Below, one piece after another: positions 47,232-60,062 of a DNA stretch of 64,000 nucleotides. The notes beneath the pieces are model-generated. The model had not been told where the DNA came from. It saw nothing but the letters and a program-made list of their open reading frames with translations, and made no database searches. The position numbers and the translations under genes are program-made. Every line of letters begins with the position of its first letter. The stretch's first letter is position 1. The stretch covers positions 2,294,001 through 2,358,000 of the forward strand of contig OZ218954.1 of NCBI GenBank assembly GCA_965112735.1, in the 5' to 3' direction. This stretch comes from Phaeosaccion multiseriatum. Lineage: Eukaryota; Ochrophyta, other classes.

Positions 47232-50200
47232 CTACGAGCTCCCCCCCACGCTCACCACGTCCGGAGTGATGGCGCTCTGACTCGCTCCGCCCATCTCCAC
47301 CCCGGTCTCCTGGACGGGTAGGTAGCTCGCGGGACTTGGCCCCCCCCCCTTGAAGTGCTTATACATGAGCATGCAGACACCCAGAGACACGCTGCCTCCG
47401 ACGAGAATCACCACCGCCCACAGCACATCCATAAACACCTCACCAGAGCCAGGATCGGGTCGCTGGGAAAACAGGCAAAGAAAAAAAGAAAAAAAGGGAA
47501 GGAGGGGGGGGGGGTGCGGGCCCGGGGGGGCACCAAGCGGCACCATACACAGAACGTCAATAAAATAAAGCAACGGATGAAGCCGAGGCTGACGGGTTTA
47601 TGATGACGTCACTCTGTCATCACTACTCACGTGGGTGATCTCGTGGTTCACAAACGTCCTCTTGAAAGGCGCCCTAGCGTTGTTGGACTGCCCCTCTTGC
47701 ACCCAATCGTCGTCCCATAAGAAGCTCGTATAGTCATCTGAGTACCACGACGAGGTTTGGTAGGCAGAGACAACCTGCGTAAAGTTGGAGTCCCCTACCG
47801 GGCCACAGTCCTGGCAATCCGTGCCCAAGGCACACACCCCAGAGGCCCGCTGGTCGTCGCAGTAGCCGTCCCGTGCCCACGCGCACGTGTTGTCGCAAGT
47901 CCCGTCCGACACCACCTGCACCCCGCAGTCGGAGCAGTCCGTGCCCACCTCACACGCTGCAATTGCCCCATAGCTCATGTCATCCGAGCCCACGCCATAC
48001 GTGGATCCGTAGTAGGAGGTGGAGTACCCTGCGTAGTTGTAGAAGCCGTCGTCCTCATAGTACCTGCCGGTAGGAGAGAGTGTGGAGGGAGGCCATTATC
48101 ACCCACAAAGCGTTTCCTCCCCGAGAAAACCCAACACACGCTTATCAAAACGTCTGCTGGTCACTTACATGTTGGCGTCGTCATCCATACTCCAGCCATA
48201 TCCTCCCCAGCCGTAGCCGCCCATCCCTCCCCAGCCGGGCTCATCGCACTGCCCATCCATGGCGTAGATGCAGCTGTCCTCGCACAATATCTCGTCGCTG
48301 TCTGCGTGCACAAGGGCCACCTCCACATCCATGCTGACGGGCCCTGCTCCCGTGTCCACCTGAATGACCTTCAGAGGCACAGTGTCATCCCCGGTGACGG
48401 TTGCCCAGCTACCCTGCTTTAGCACCAGGGTAACCTCGTGGTCCATCCACTCGTAATCATCCACCGCGTAGTCGCTGCTCAAGGTGGGGTCCAGCGTGAT
48501 CTGCGCAGGATGAGAGAGGGCGACGGAAGGTCACAGTCATGCACCGCCCACCGCCCGTGCCCTAACGCACGTAGGATGACGGCCAAAGGCCTCAGCGCTT
48601 CATGGAGACACAACTACGCTCCACCTTTGCACACATGTGTTGACTGCTAACAAGGCTCCAAACCAGCCCGACCAGGGGGCTCAGCCACACACTTAACACC
48701 CACCTCCGGCTGTCTGCTGGGGTTGGACGCACACAGGAAGCCGAAGCCCTGCACCGAGAAACGCTTTGTATGAGATGCGTATACGCGCAACTCAGTCTGG
48801 GTCACAGTTGGGTTCGTCAAAATTGTGGCCACCTGCACACAAGCACACAAAGGGTCACACCAACGGGTAGAAGAACGGTCACAGCAAGAAAGGGTCAGCT
48901 TGTGGACTTGCAAGTGGCATCGCATTCTGTAGGTGCTCATGGCAAAGCTCTAACATGTCATGATCTGAGCACATGAGCACGTGCGTGTGTGCGTGTGTTG
49001 TGTCGTGCGTAGAAGAAAGGTAGGTGTACGGGGGGAGGTAAAAGCAAAGTAAGTGGTGCTCACCCTGATGCCGTAACCGTCGGCGACCGAGATGGTTTCT
49101 TTGTCGGTCTTGATGGACACGAGCACCAGCGATCCCCCAAAGGGCGCCCACTCCGCGCCTTCCTTGAGAGACATTCGCACCCCATCGTCACCCTGCACGC
49201 CAACAAGCAGCACAGGAGGAGAGCATTGAGTGCAGGGCCATGACAGCAGCAGCAGGGGGGAGGGGGTGGGGTGACATGACACGGGTACAAGGAAGGGACC
49301 CGAGCTCTTCACCGCTTGGTCTTGCTTCTTGCTCACGGCTGCGAGTGTGCAGCACAGCCCATCACACACCGATCAACTCTCACTCACCTCCGCCGTCATG
49401 GTGTAGGAGCTCGAATCCAACGCCGGGTTGAACGTGTACTCGAAGGACGGCGACAAGCCTGAGCCAGTCATGACGAGGTCCCTCTTGATCGCGGACTGGT
49501 ACGCAAGCTGCTCCAAGAAAAAGAGGGGGCGCATCAATGGGGAGGAATAAGGCTCAGCCGCAATTCTCTACCCTCTTTCCCAACGGACCACAGGTGGTAG
49601 GTACTCACTTAGCCATTGCCAACACACCGTGTGCACACACACCCGCATACACACACATACACGCCATGTACCTGATTGTTGTTAGGGTTGACAGTTACGC
49701 CACTCTCGTGGACGGCGGCATCATCCTTCACGACGGCAACTTTCACGGGCTTCGGCAGAGCGACCATGCCTGCGCCAGTGTCCACTCCAGTGATCTGTCC
49801 AGTCCGGAGACGCAAGGGCAGGGGACGCACGCGTTGGCGGTAAGGTACAGCAAGTATTTCAAACGAGGTGCGATGAAGGAACAGGACGCGCCGGTGCTCA
49901 CAAGATGCCCCCCTCTCCCCCCCCCCCTCCCACCCTCTCGTCAGGACGTACCGTGAGCGGCCCGCTCTTCCCCTCGGGCATCCAGCTGGTCACCAGGGAC
50001 AGCTTGCAGGCCGTGCTGTTCTGAACTTGCACAATGAAATCGATATTTTGCTTGGGGCTGCCTCCCTCGAAGGAGAAGCTTGGAGTGGTGAGCTTGCTGA
50101 AGCCGGAACCGAAAATCTCAAGCTCGTGTGTGTGCGTACGGAACAACTGCGAGCGGCCAGGGGGGGGGGGGAGTCAGCAGCAGGGAGCAGTCCACAGCAG

Positions 50201-52318
50201 TCAGCAGAGGAAAGCACAGGTGCGACAAACACACAGTAGGGCAGGAAGACGAGAGCGAAAAGCTAAGCCGACATGGGCCATTTCATGTGAGGATCAGCAG
50301 GTGGCGATAAAGAGGTATCCATCCACTGCCATCCACTGCCAGAGTCTCGCACCTCCGTGTCCTTGGGCTTTACAGAGGGGTCCTCGTACACAGTCGCCAC
50401 CTTCCGCCCGGCCTTGGCAGCCGTGGGCCCCAGCGCCACGTAGCCAGCGCCCGCCTCGGCGGCGAGCAATACCAACGGGCCGGGCAGGGACTCTGCGTTT
50501 TGCCTCCACTTGCTGCCTTCCACCAAGTTGAGCACCATCTGGTCCCCGTTGATGGCTGCGGTGGTGTAGTTCGTCCCCGCGCCGCGCAGGTTGTTGCCGA
50601 AGCGCAAAGTGGTCCCTCCGTCTTCGATAGATCGGAATCCTGAGCCCGTGACGACCAGTGTCTTGGCGGACTGGTAGATCTTCAGGTCCACATTGGTGTC
50701 GACGGTGATACCGTGGCCCTCTAGATCAGCCTGCACCTCCGAAATCAGAATGCCCCCGCCCGTTTTCTGTATGGGCAGGAGCATCGAGAGCATTGATGGG
50801 ATTAGAACAAAGACAGAAAGGGAGAAGGAGGGCAAGGGTTTGGCCGATTCGCCACCACCCTCAATTGCTCACTCACCCCTTCTTCTGGGGGGTTGAGCGC
50901 GAGTCTCCCCCCTCCATTATTGATGGCGATGAGCTTGAGCGGGCCCGGATCCTGCCTCCACTTCATCTCGAACTTCTTGTCGAGCACGATTTGGGTGGTG
51001 CTCACCACAGCCATGGAAAAGTCGGTGCCCTCATTCAGGGGAGGGTCAAAGTACAGCTCCGTGCGCTTGGTGTTGAAGTTGGTCCCGTTGACCACAAGGC
51101 GAGGGGTGGCCGACATGTAAATCACCTTGTCCGAGCCAGCCTGCAGACCCCGAGAGAGGAGGCATATCACCGCATCAGCGTCGGGGCAACAAACACTCTC
51201 GTGCCCCTTTGCTTGATACGGTGCGCAAATATGACTCGAATGGGTACTGCAATCGGCGCTTACCTGCACTGTCGGAGTGGGAAGGACGTTGGCCACCGCC
51301 ACCGCCTCGTCGAGCTCATTGTTGTCACCCAGCTTCACAGAAGACACGTACAGCGTCTGAGAGGAGGAAATGCCCAAGGGAAAAGAGAGACGAACGTGGT
51401 GAGATTGTCATGCTCCGAGCCTATACTACAGCTCTAATATGGCCCGGCCTCCATGTGGATGATTTGGCCTGGCCACATTGGCCACATTAAGAGGGTGGCC
51501 ACACACCTTGGCCGCTCCGTCCGCCACGTCCGCCCAGCGCTTGCCCGGCAGAAGAGTGCAGACCATAGCTTGCTCTTGGACACTGACGGTAAAGTCCTTG
51601 CCAGACACGAGCTTGGGTAGGAAGGTCACCTCTATGCTTGCGGGGTCGATACCAGCCCACCCTTGATACGCCACGGGGGGGGGTAAGAGAAGAAGGATCA
51701 GAAAAAGAGGAAATAAGGCAAGCCAGGTTCTTGATGTGCGACACTTCTTACGCGTTGACACTGACCTGAGCCCTTGATGCGCAACTTGGGCTGAAGGTCA
51801 TTGATGCCTACAGGAGTCACGGTGTCCACCTTGATCATCTGAGAGAAGATAACCAGGAAAAGACCAAGAAAAAACAAGAACGGGGAAAAAGGGAACGGAA
51901 GATCGTCATCGTTACGCAGACTTGGGCCTGTTGTTAATAAGCTGACCGTGATTCGATCATTCAGTCTGCTGCCTGCTGACCGAGAGAGCCGGAGGGGGGG
52001 GGTCAGCTTTCTCGAGCAGAGTTGTGAGAACATCCTCTCCATCCTCTACTTCTCCTCTCCCGGGTACTCACCCCAGCCATGGTAGACATGACAGATGCAA
52101 GCCATGCTATCCCCACGAGGGATAGCCTCGTGATTGCGCTCATCTAGGCACTGTTTGTTTCCTTCTTTACGTACATAGTGCTCACCGAGCTGCCACGGCC
52201 CATACGCTGCCAACTCATTCCAACTGAAACTGCTGATCCTCCTCCCCCACTCTGACACAGTCGTGTTATGGACATCGTACGATGTGATCGACCCAACCCT
52301 GGTGCTACCGGCGCATTC
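47232..52318 (-). CDS. Type I membrane protein with IPT/TIG-like and Cys-rich repeats, about 15 exons (5' end unresolved)
   Basis: A surface-receptor-like protein of unknown function. From the 5' side the exons near 52310-52070, 51842-51765, 51660-51510, 51360-51265, 51140-50882, 50765-50355, 50150-49952, 49795-49670, 49510-49385, 49190-49075, 48835-48705, 48500-48170, 48063-47631 and 47462-47232 read as coding. Several start with IPT/TIG-like strands (LVVTGSGFRS, LVVNGTNFNTK, LEIFGSGFSK, LVMTGSGLSP). Two Cys-rich units follow (LCEDSCIYAMDGQCDE and TCDNTCAWARDGYCDD, each ending in GTDCSDCG or GTDCQDCG). The first is split by a Gly/Tyr-rich insert. One membrane span (VLWAVVILVGGSVSLGVCML) and a ~45-residue tail end the protein. 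I could not find a convincing start codon or signal peptide; upstream lies a hairpin-rich element. Confidence 0.7.
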
Positions 52319-52660
52319 TCGGCAGCATGCTACGGGCCATCGGCCGGTAGCAGGTAGCACGCCGGCGGGGGCACCGGCGGTAGTCCTTGCTATCGTTCTG
52401 CCGGCCTTGACCTGCTACCGAACGGCCTGCCCCCCCCCCCCCCCCCGACGGTCGACCCCTGACGCGCTATCGCCCACATTCGCGATAGCGCGCTATCGCC
52501 CGCCCCCCGCCCCCGACAAGGCGGGGCTGTCAGGGGTTGGCCGAGCAAGCCGACTGACGGCGCAGGCGCAGCGGCGCGGCCGGCTGATGCGGCGGTAGCA
52601 GGTAGCACGTCAGCACGTCAGGGGTCGAGTTTTGAAATTTAAAAAAAAAAAATAAAAAAT
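52300..52660. mobile_element. Hairpin-rich repeat element with A-rich tail (possible foldback or SINE-like element)
   Basis: CGGTAGCAGG occurs at 52345 and 52593 and inverted (CCTGCTACCG) at 52411; a related GGTGCTACCG lies at 52301. TCGACCCCTGAC (~52452) is matched by inverted GTCAGGGGTCGA (~52617). GCGCTATCGC and GCGATAGCGC (52464-52492) form a hairpin. It contains an 18-base C run and ends in an A-rich stretch (AAATTTAAAAAAAAAAAATA). Very GC-rich relative to flanks. No coding potential recognised. Confidence 0.45.
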
Positions 52661-53423
52661 GCTTAGCATCTACGAGTGGGCAGTGTGTCTGTCCTCTTAC
52701 GCTTGTCTTGGGCAAATGAGAGACGGCTTGCTTCATCATCACGGAGCCGCATCGGCGAGTCGGCGAGGCGGGCGCCAGAGGGCCAGTAGAGGGCCAGTCA
52801 GTCAGTCAGTCAGTCAGTCAGTCACTTCCAGCGCAAGTACATGTAGCGCGACGGCCCCCGGTCACGGCTGAAGGGCGCCGGTGTACACAGTACGCAGAGG
52901 ACCTGCCTAAGCGCGGCCTTGATGCGCTCTTGATGTATTCTTCGGCGGTGCCTCCATTCCTTCGGAGGTGGCAGACGTGTCGAGAGCAATCTCTCTCCAA
53001 AGCAATGCGGCGGCTCTCACTCACACCATCGGGGCCGTGGAAGGCAACGAGCTCCGCCCCCGCCACACCCTGGCGCCGTCTGTGTTGGTGGGTGGTGCGA
53101 AGGGGGGTGCCGCCCGTGACATGACACGATTGCTAGCAATCACGTCGGGAGCTGAGGGGCTGCCCTCACCCCGGAGAGGAGCGCAGCGCCTGAGTTGGTT
53201 CCACTTGCGCTCATTCTGAGCTCTGGGCTCTCGCTCTAAAGCTCAGCTCAGCAAACAGCCGAGAAGGGCCACCCACCCATAACGTGACGCCGTTCCATCC
53301 TCATGGGGAACCCTTCTCTTGTCCACCACATCCTGCCGTGCTTGACTGTGTTGCTTGTTCCCCCCTCAAATGCTCGCCAAGGTCAGAGACTGTCAAAAGG
53401 CAAGCTCGACGTGGCCAGCCTCC
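52661..53423. other. Spacer between the IPT-protein 5' side and HSPA13 3' end
   Basis: A (GTCA)n run lies at 52796-52823. Around 52930-53220 there are open frames on both strands, but none has a recognisable product or clear splice structure. It should contain the promoter and probably the missing first exon of the IPT gene. Confidence 0.4.
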
Positions 53424-55482
53424 TCAATGCGCAATGGTTGCCGCCCCCCATGCCACAGTAATGTCGGGATCAATGTGGGTGTTGAGTTGCTTCGCCCCGA
53501 GGTGTGCTTTCAGCTGCTCCCGCACCCGAGGAACCCTCGTTGTGCCTCCCACACACACCACCTCGTCCACTTCGCTTGCGTCCATGTCCAGATTTCTGAG
53601 CAGACGATCCACAGGCACCAGGGCTCGAGTCCACAGGCTGTCACACCCCCCCTCGAACTCCGCCTTAGTCACTTGCTCCTGCACACTCACCCAGCTCCCA
53701 CACGACGAGGCTGATGTGACTGAAAGATAAGAGGACAACACAATACGTAAGAGTGCGGCTGGAGGCGTCAGCTGCGCATCATGGCGAGAAGGAGAGGCAG
53801 GAGGGAGCAAGTGCTGATTGATTGGGTGGAGAGGCAGGGACCCACACGGCGAACCAACTTACTGCCCTCACTCACCCTTGATCTTGTTTTCCGAGGGAGG
53901 GAGAGTCATGCACCTCAGCTCAGCTTGCGGTGCATCTGTGAGCGCCTTCTTGACACCTTCCGCCACGCTACCCATCATGTGCCCCACGCAAATGGCCTCC
54001 TCAAACACACATCCCGCGGTTTCCGCTGCTGCGGCATGCTCGGGGGCTACCTTCCTCTCCCCGAGCTTCTCCTCCAAGACTCTGGCGAGGCACTGGTCAA
54101 TGTCCGAGCCCCCAAGACTCTCGTCTCCCTCACTAGCCAGCACCTCGATGCTTCCCTCATTCATGAAAAGCATGCTGACGTCCAGCGTGCCCCCCCCAAA
54201 GTCGTACACCAGCACATGGTGCACGTCCGCCTGCTTGTGGAGCCTGCACACGTGCATACATACAAGAAAGCAGCGACAAGCGTGAGCACGAGGGCCACTC
54301 GACACAACCGAAGAGTGGAGTGAACTCGTGCCCCCCCCTCCCCTGCCCCCATTTCCCTCTAGTACAGTACAAAGAGGGTCGGCACAGGTTCCGATCACAA
54401 GCGACGGCTAGGAGAGCTAAGCGCACACTGTACACACAAGATTCGCGAGTGCCTACGTACCCATAGGCCATCGCTGCGGCGGTTGGCTCCTCGAGTACCC
54501 GTATAACCTTGAGCCCTGCCGCGGCGAAGGCCTGTACAGTGGCCTCCACCTGCCTGGGGCTGAACTTGGCGGGCACAGCAATGACAGCCTTGTCGACCAT
54601 CTCGTGTCCGAGGAAAGATGCTGCCATCTTCTTTAAGCTCTTGACCACCTACGCAAGCGGAGGCCCAAAAGGTGCGAGGCGAGAGAGAGAGAGAGAGAGG
54701 GAGAGAGGGAGGGTGTGGGTGTGTCTGTGTGAGAAACTAGAGAGACTGAAAGGCAAAGAGAAAGAGAGGATGCCGAGAAGGGGTGCGCCTTCAATGCCGC
54801 CACACAGCTGACACGTGCAAGTGCTGGCAGGAACACTCAGCTCACCTCGCTCCCCACAGCTTGGGGGGACACAGCCTCGGGATGCCCCTGGGCCTTGATG
54901 CTGAACCACGTGCTGGAAATGTCTCCATCCTTCTGTACCACGGTAAGATGGTCTAGACCAAGCGCAGAGTACTCCTCACCTCCGGCAACGCTATCCTTCC
55001 CAATGAAGCGCTTCGCTCCGTAAACCGTGTTGGAGGGGTTGCTTTGCAGATGACGAATGGCCTCGTGACCCACCGCCACTTGCCCTCCACTCAGGTACGA
55101 TACCACAGAGGGAAGAAGAGGGTCAGAGCTGTTAAGTCCAGGTATTACCTGCACCTTGCCATCACCGTGATTGACGGCGACCACGCTAAAGGTCGTGCCG
55201 AGGTCTACTCCCACGGCCGAGACTCGACCCCGGAACCCTGCGGATGCCGCGATGGCACATACCGCTGTAAGTGAGGAGCAGGAGGAAGAGGAGGCGAATG
55301 AGGAGGAGAAGGAAGACGCGTACGGAGAGCCACGTATGTGCATGGGGAGGAGGGGGCCTGGACGAAGCAGCCAATAGACAAGCACCAGACACCAGAAGCA
55401 GCATAAACCCCCCAGAATCACTTAGAGAGACATATATCGACGTACCGACAACACCGACGATCACCAGCGGCACGTAGCTCAT
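53424..55482 (-). CDS. HSPA13: HSPA13/STCH-type Hsp70 family ATPase, 5 exons
   Basis: ER- or microsome-associated Hsp70 relative lacking the substrate-binding domain. Exons 55482-55446, 55264-54846, 54648-54461, 54243-53876 and 53719-53424 give 435 residues, the length of an Hsp70 ATPase domain only. A short N-terminal hydrophobic segment (VPLVIVGVVAVCAIAASAGF) fits a signal anchor as in animal HSPA13. ATPase motifs: GVDLGTTFSVVAV (phosphate 1), YGAKRFIGK, AVIAVPAKFS, RVLEEPTAAAMAYG, YDFGGGTLDVS (phosphate 2), VVCVGGTTRVPRV (adenosine), DPDITVAWGAA. The protein stops shortly after the last motif, as the family does. Head-to-head with the CELF-like gene. Confidence 0.93.
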
Positions 55483-55644
55483 CGCTCCGGGCGCTGGTAT
55501 TGTTCGTGTGGGGGACAGAGCGGATTGTTAAAGGGCGTTTTTCAGTTTCAATTTCAAGCCTTGTGAGTTTCAGTGTCATGGTTCTTACCGGGTGTGGAAA
55601 GAACTTCCTGCCTATCATAAGCATCAATTCAGAGTATATTAGCG
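55483..55644. promoter_or_regulatory. Bidirectional promoter region: HSPA13 / CELF-like
   Basis: 162 bases between divergent ATGs. A GAGTATATTAG stretch lies just before the CELF-like start; a TATA role is uncertain. Confidence 0.5.
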
Positions 55645-58186
55645 ATGGCGGACGCGGACCAGGCGGCTCCCACCGCCGCTAAGGAATCGTCGGATCCTCC
55701 GATCCATGCAGAGGACGCAGCAGCTGCAGAAAATGGAGGGGGGGACGGGGAGGGAGGAGACGGGGCCGTTTTCACGGCATCGGAAGAAGAGGGCGCAGCA
55801 ACAGCTGTATCAGCTGCAGGAGACGGCGGGGAAGGCTCATCACCAGCAGATGAAGCATCAGCAGCGGAGCAGGAAGAGCAGAAGGAAGATGAGAAGGAGC
55901 CGTCGGCCCTGGGGGGCGCCACTGCCCAGTCAGCAGAGAATGCGGAAGAGGAGGAGACTGTAGCGAGACCGCTTAAGCTTTTCATCGGCCAGGTGAGGAA
56001 GGGAACGCGGACGAATCATAACTTCAACACATGGATGCTGTTTGTTGCTTTGTGAGGTACACGAAGCCTTCCGCTCTCTGGGTATTATCGCCAAATGTTG
56101 TCACCAGTTGCGGCGAAGTAGGCCCGGTCAAAGTATATCGGAGTGCCACATTGGCATGCTGACCGGAAGACCTGGTACTCGTGCATTGTTCACTTCCCCC
56201 CTCTCCCTCCAATAGGTACCACAACACATGCAGGAGGATGACCTTCGGCCCCTACTGGAGCAGGCGGGCCCTATCAGCGACATCTCCATCATCAGAGACC
56301 GCACAAGCAAGGCTCACAGAGGTGCGCGTGTGCCACAAGCGTGGGGCAATGCTGCTGCAGGGCAAGGCTTAGGTTTCGTACTTACTCACCTCCAAACAGT
56401 GGCCAGGAAATGGGGCCGTACTCTCCGCACTGTGAGGAAGAATGGGCAGTGTGCTCAGTGCAGTAGTGTACGAGAGGGGAGATTCAGATTTCGCTCTCTC
56501 CGCTCTCTTTGTTCCCCGCAAAGCGTTTACCTTTTCTGCTCCCCCCCCCCACCCCACCTCCTCCCCCCCCTTGGCTCCTCCTAGGGTGTGCCTTTGCCAC
56601 GTACAGCCGGAGACAGGATGGCGAGAAGGCGATAGAAATGTTCCATGACAAGGTGAAGCTGCCCCAGGTGAGCTTGCGACGGGAGAGGCTGAGACGGAGA
56701 GGGGGAGGCTGCAGTGGGTTGGTGATCCACGGCTGCCTATGTTGCCCAAAGCCCGTCTCACTATGCACCATATGGGGTCTTTGCCTTGTAGGGATCAAAT
56801 TCTTTGCAGGTCCGGGCGGCTGATTCCCATGCAAACCGCGAGAACAAGCTCTTCATTGGCATGCTGCCCAACAGCGTTGATGACCAAGGTCTCAGAGAGT
56901 TGTTCGGAAAGTTTGGCGCCATCAGAGAGGTGAGTAACGACAGGAAAGGAAGCGGGGGGAAGAGGAGGAGGAGGAGGAGGAGGAGGAGGAGGAGGAGGAG
57001 GAGGAGGAGGGAGGAGGAGGAGGAGGAGGAGAGCCGGGAGGGATGATCGAGCCCGTATTAGCCGTCGGATAGGGGGAGAGGGGGACGCTGACGACAGACG
57101 ATGGGGGCTCGTTGGGAAGCAGAGCATCGCAACGAGAGCACGCGCGGAGAAAGCAGGTGGATGAGCGCATGACCGGAGGGGAGGAAAGGCCTCTGCTCGA
57201 CATTTCTTTTCTCTCGTGGCGGCACTTCGCACACATCCCCTTACCTGAATCTCCCCTGTTCTCCTTGCATGCCGGCTGTCTTTGTCTCACCGCCCAGATC
57301 CACATTATGCGGAGTATGGACGGAAGTCGCAAGTGCTGTGCCTTCCTCAAGTACGCGGAGCGCGCGCAGGCCCTGGCGGCCATCGACGGCCTCCACGACG
57401 TGTTCACCTTCGCTGGCTCCAGCAGTCCTCTCGTCGTCAAGTTCGCGGATGTCAACAAGAGAGCGCAGCAGATGCAGCAACATCAGCAGCAAAACCACCA
57501 CCAGCACGCACTAAAGTACGACAGCGGCCACCCCCATGGTCGGTCGGGATTCCACAACCCCAACAACATGTAAGCCCACGTGCAGGATAGACGGCCCCCA
57601 AGCGTCGTGGGTGGGCTGTCAATATATGGCCTCACAACTTGTGGTGCGGGGCAGGCTGTGGGACGTGCCACACGCACTCCCGAGTCGGCTCGTGAGCACC
57701 GTCAGGGCGGTTCCTGACCGCCGCTTTGCTCCCGTCCTCCCTCTCCTCCCCTGACTCTGGCTGTGCCCCATGGCCTCCTCCCTCCTCTCGATGCTCATTG
57801 CAGGGGCCGCGGGCACGGTGGGGCCATGAACGACGGCCAGGGAGGGGGCAACGCCGCGACCATGGCGAGCAACTATTGGCAGGCCTACAGCCAGATGCAG
57901 CAGCAGGCCAACCTCTACTTTCGGTACAACAATGGCTCGTACGGGTGAGCAGCACAGCAGGGAGGCCCACTACGGCGGTGCATACCATTGTCACCCATGT
58001 GGCACGTGTTTAATTTTTGTGTCGAATCGGTTGGTGCTTCTTGTCCCTCCCTCCCTCCCTCCCTCCCTCTCCCTTTGTGTCTGGTGCTGCAGGGGCATAC
58101 CTCCGTACCCCATGTTCCCCTTGCCGCCGCCGTACGCAGGCGCCGCAGGCGGCCCCATGCCCCCCAACTTCCCGTACTACCCCGAT

Positions 58187-58245
<59 letters not shown>

Positions 58246-59440
58246 TCAGCAGCACCCACAACAGCAACAGCATCACCACCACCACCACCAACAGCGGCAG
58301 CAGCCACATTTGCAGCATGCGCCGCCGCCCCAACAGCAGCATCCGTCGCAGCAGCAGCAACAACTGCAGCAACAGCAACTGCAACAGCAGCAGCAGCAGC
58401 CGCAGCCGCCGCACGAAGCGTTGGGGCGCATGAGCCTCATGAGTGCAGAGCCGTACTACGGGGGGGGGGAGAGCGCAGGGGCGGAAGATGGAAGTGGCTT
58501 CTCTGGAGGGGGTGGTCCTCTCATGTCACCCCCGATGGGGCAGCAGCAGCCGCAGCAGCAAATGAATGGGGCAATGGGAGGGGGAGGGGTCATGTCTCCA
58601 GGGGGGTTAAGTCCAAGTATGGGAGGGGGCATCAACGGACAGCACTTGCCGCCTACGAAAATGGGGGGCGCGTACGGAGCGGGGGCGGAGGGAGGAGGAG
58701 GAGCGGGGGCGCTGAGGGGAGGGGACGGGGAGAGATCTTCATCGAGGCCCTTGGAGGGTCCTCCGGGAGCCAATTTGTTTATATACCATCTCCCTCAAGA
58801 CCTCACAGACGCTGTGAGTATGAGTGGTCGGGGAAGAAGAGGAGAGACTGCTGCCAGCCTCTCTGGCCTACCCGCCTTCTCGCCTTTGCCTGCTGGTCTA
58901 CTGCGCTGTTTGATTTATCTCATGTACACCCTCCCCTCGCGCCTTTCCACTGCTCCTCCCACCTCCTCCTCACACGCTGTTGCGTCTTTCCCTTCCCCTG
59001 CTGCCTTGGTTTCTCAGGATTTGGCCACAGCCTTTGCCCCCTTCGGGAATGTGATAAGCGCCAAGGTGTTTGTGGACCTGCAGACCGGCCTGAGCAAAGG
59101 CTTCGGTTTCGTGTCGTACGACACTGCTCTGTCGGCAGACACGGCCATCCAATCGCTCAACGGCTTCCAGATCGGCGACAAGCGGCTCAAGGTCAGAGGG
59201 GGGGTGTGCAGGTGTAGCGGCTTCTTTGGTTCTGGGGTTTAATACCCGCCGCCACTCGGGGGGGGGGGGAGAGGCGGCGCCAAGCAGACCACTCGCTTGA
59301 GGCGATGGCAAGAAGGAAGAGGTTCCCCGCATCCCCCGCACCTCCTGACTTGCCTTGACGGTCTGCCTGCCTCGTCTCTTGTACAGGTGCAACACAAGCG
59401 CATAAAGAATAATAACGGAGGGGTGAAGGAGGGCTCGTGA
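55645..59440 (+). CDS. CELF/Bruno-like RNA-binding protein with three RRMs, 9 exons
   Basis: Predicted regulator of splicing, translation or mRNA decay. Exons 55645-55992, 56216-56321, 56585-56667, 56810-56929, 57298-57569, 57804-57944, 58093-58813, 59018-59191 and 59387-59440 give 672 residues in phase. After an acidic Ala/Glu-rich leader come RRM1 (RNP2 KLFIGQVP, RNP1 GCAFATYS), RRM2 (KLFIGMLP, CCAFLKYA), a long linker, and RRM3 (LFIYHLPQDL, KGFGFVSY). The two-plus-one RRM layout with a long linker and the YHLP motif of RRM3 mark the CELF family. The linker is His/Gln-rich, with a polyglutamine region encoded by CAG/CAA at 58186-58400, then Gly/Met-rich. The tail VQHKRIKNNNGG is short. Confidence 0.93.
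56958..57035 (+). repeat. (GGA)n microsatellite
   Basis: A run of GGA triplets of about 70 bases in intron 4 of the CELF-like gene. Confidence 0.88.
58186..58400 (+). repeat. CAG/CAA polyglutamine-encoding tract
   Basis: Several blocks of CAG/CAA codons interrupted by His, Pro and Leu codons, in frame in exon 7 of the CELF-like gene. Translated low complexity, probably length-variable. Confidence 0.9.
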
Positions 59441-60062
59441 CGGGAGAGGCGAACCCAAACGCCCACGAGGAGCCGCCCCCCCCTCTGTGGGAAAACACGG
59501 GATGAGAACGGATCAAGAGGCCCAAATTCTGCACTCGGTGTGCGGGGTGCGTAGGGCGCTCACCCCTTCGGCGTTTCAGAAGTTTCGCTCCACTTTCCTG
59601 GTACCCTTCGCGTGTTGGGGGAATGTGGTGGGCATCTGCTATGCGCCCGTTTGGCACCGCTGGCTTGATGCTCGTGGCTACGATAAGAGGCCGGAGCAGC
59701 AACTCTTCTTTTTCTTTAACTCAATTATCTTATGTTTTTTATTATACAGCCTCCTTTTAGTTTGTTTTACACTTGTTCCTTCAAGCGAACAGTCAGGCTG
59801 CCATCACTCTACCTCACGCTCACTTGAGAGAGGGAGGTGAGAATAGGCTACAACTCGAGTGCAAGCAGCCACAAGGAATCCTCAATGGGGAGGAGCGACT
59901 GCTTTATCTTCAGTTTCCGCTTGGCATGCTTTAGATAGAATCGTTCCAAGTGGGGGGGCAGCCAGCGAGAGGTCTTCGGCTGTCAGAGGCTCAAGACCCA
60001 CATCCTGCTCCTCTACAAGTACAAGTAGTACTGCGGGAGGCCACGAGATGACGCCTACGCCT
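59441..60062. other. Spacer between convergent CELF-like and TALE genes
   Basis: A T-rich stretch (59705-59775) is the likely CELF-like 3' end. No gene is supported on the plus strand. Confidence 0.5.

Noticed and set aside
52968-53219. Possible plus-strand ORF (VEGNELRPRHTLAPSVLVGG)
   Set aside because: Both strands are open, no domain is recognised and no splice partners were found; left as unassigned spacer.
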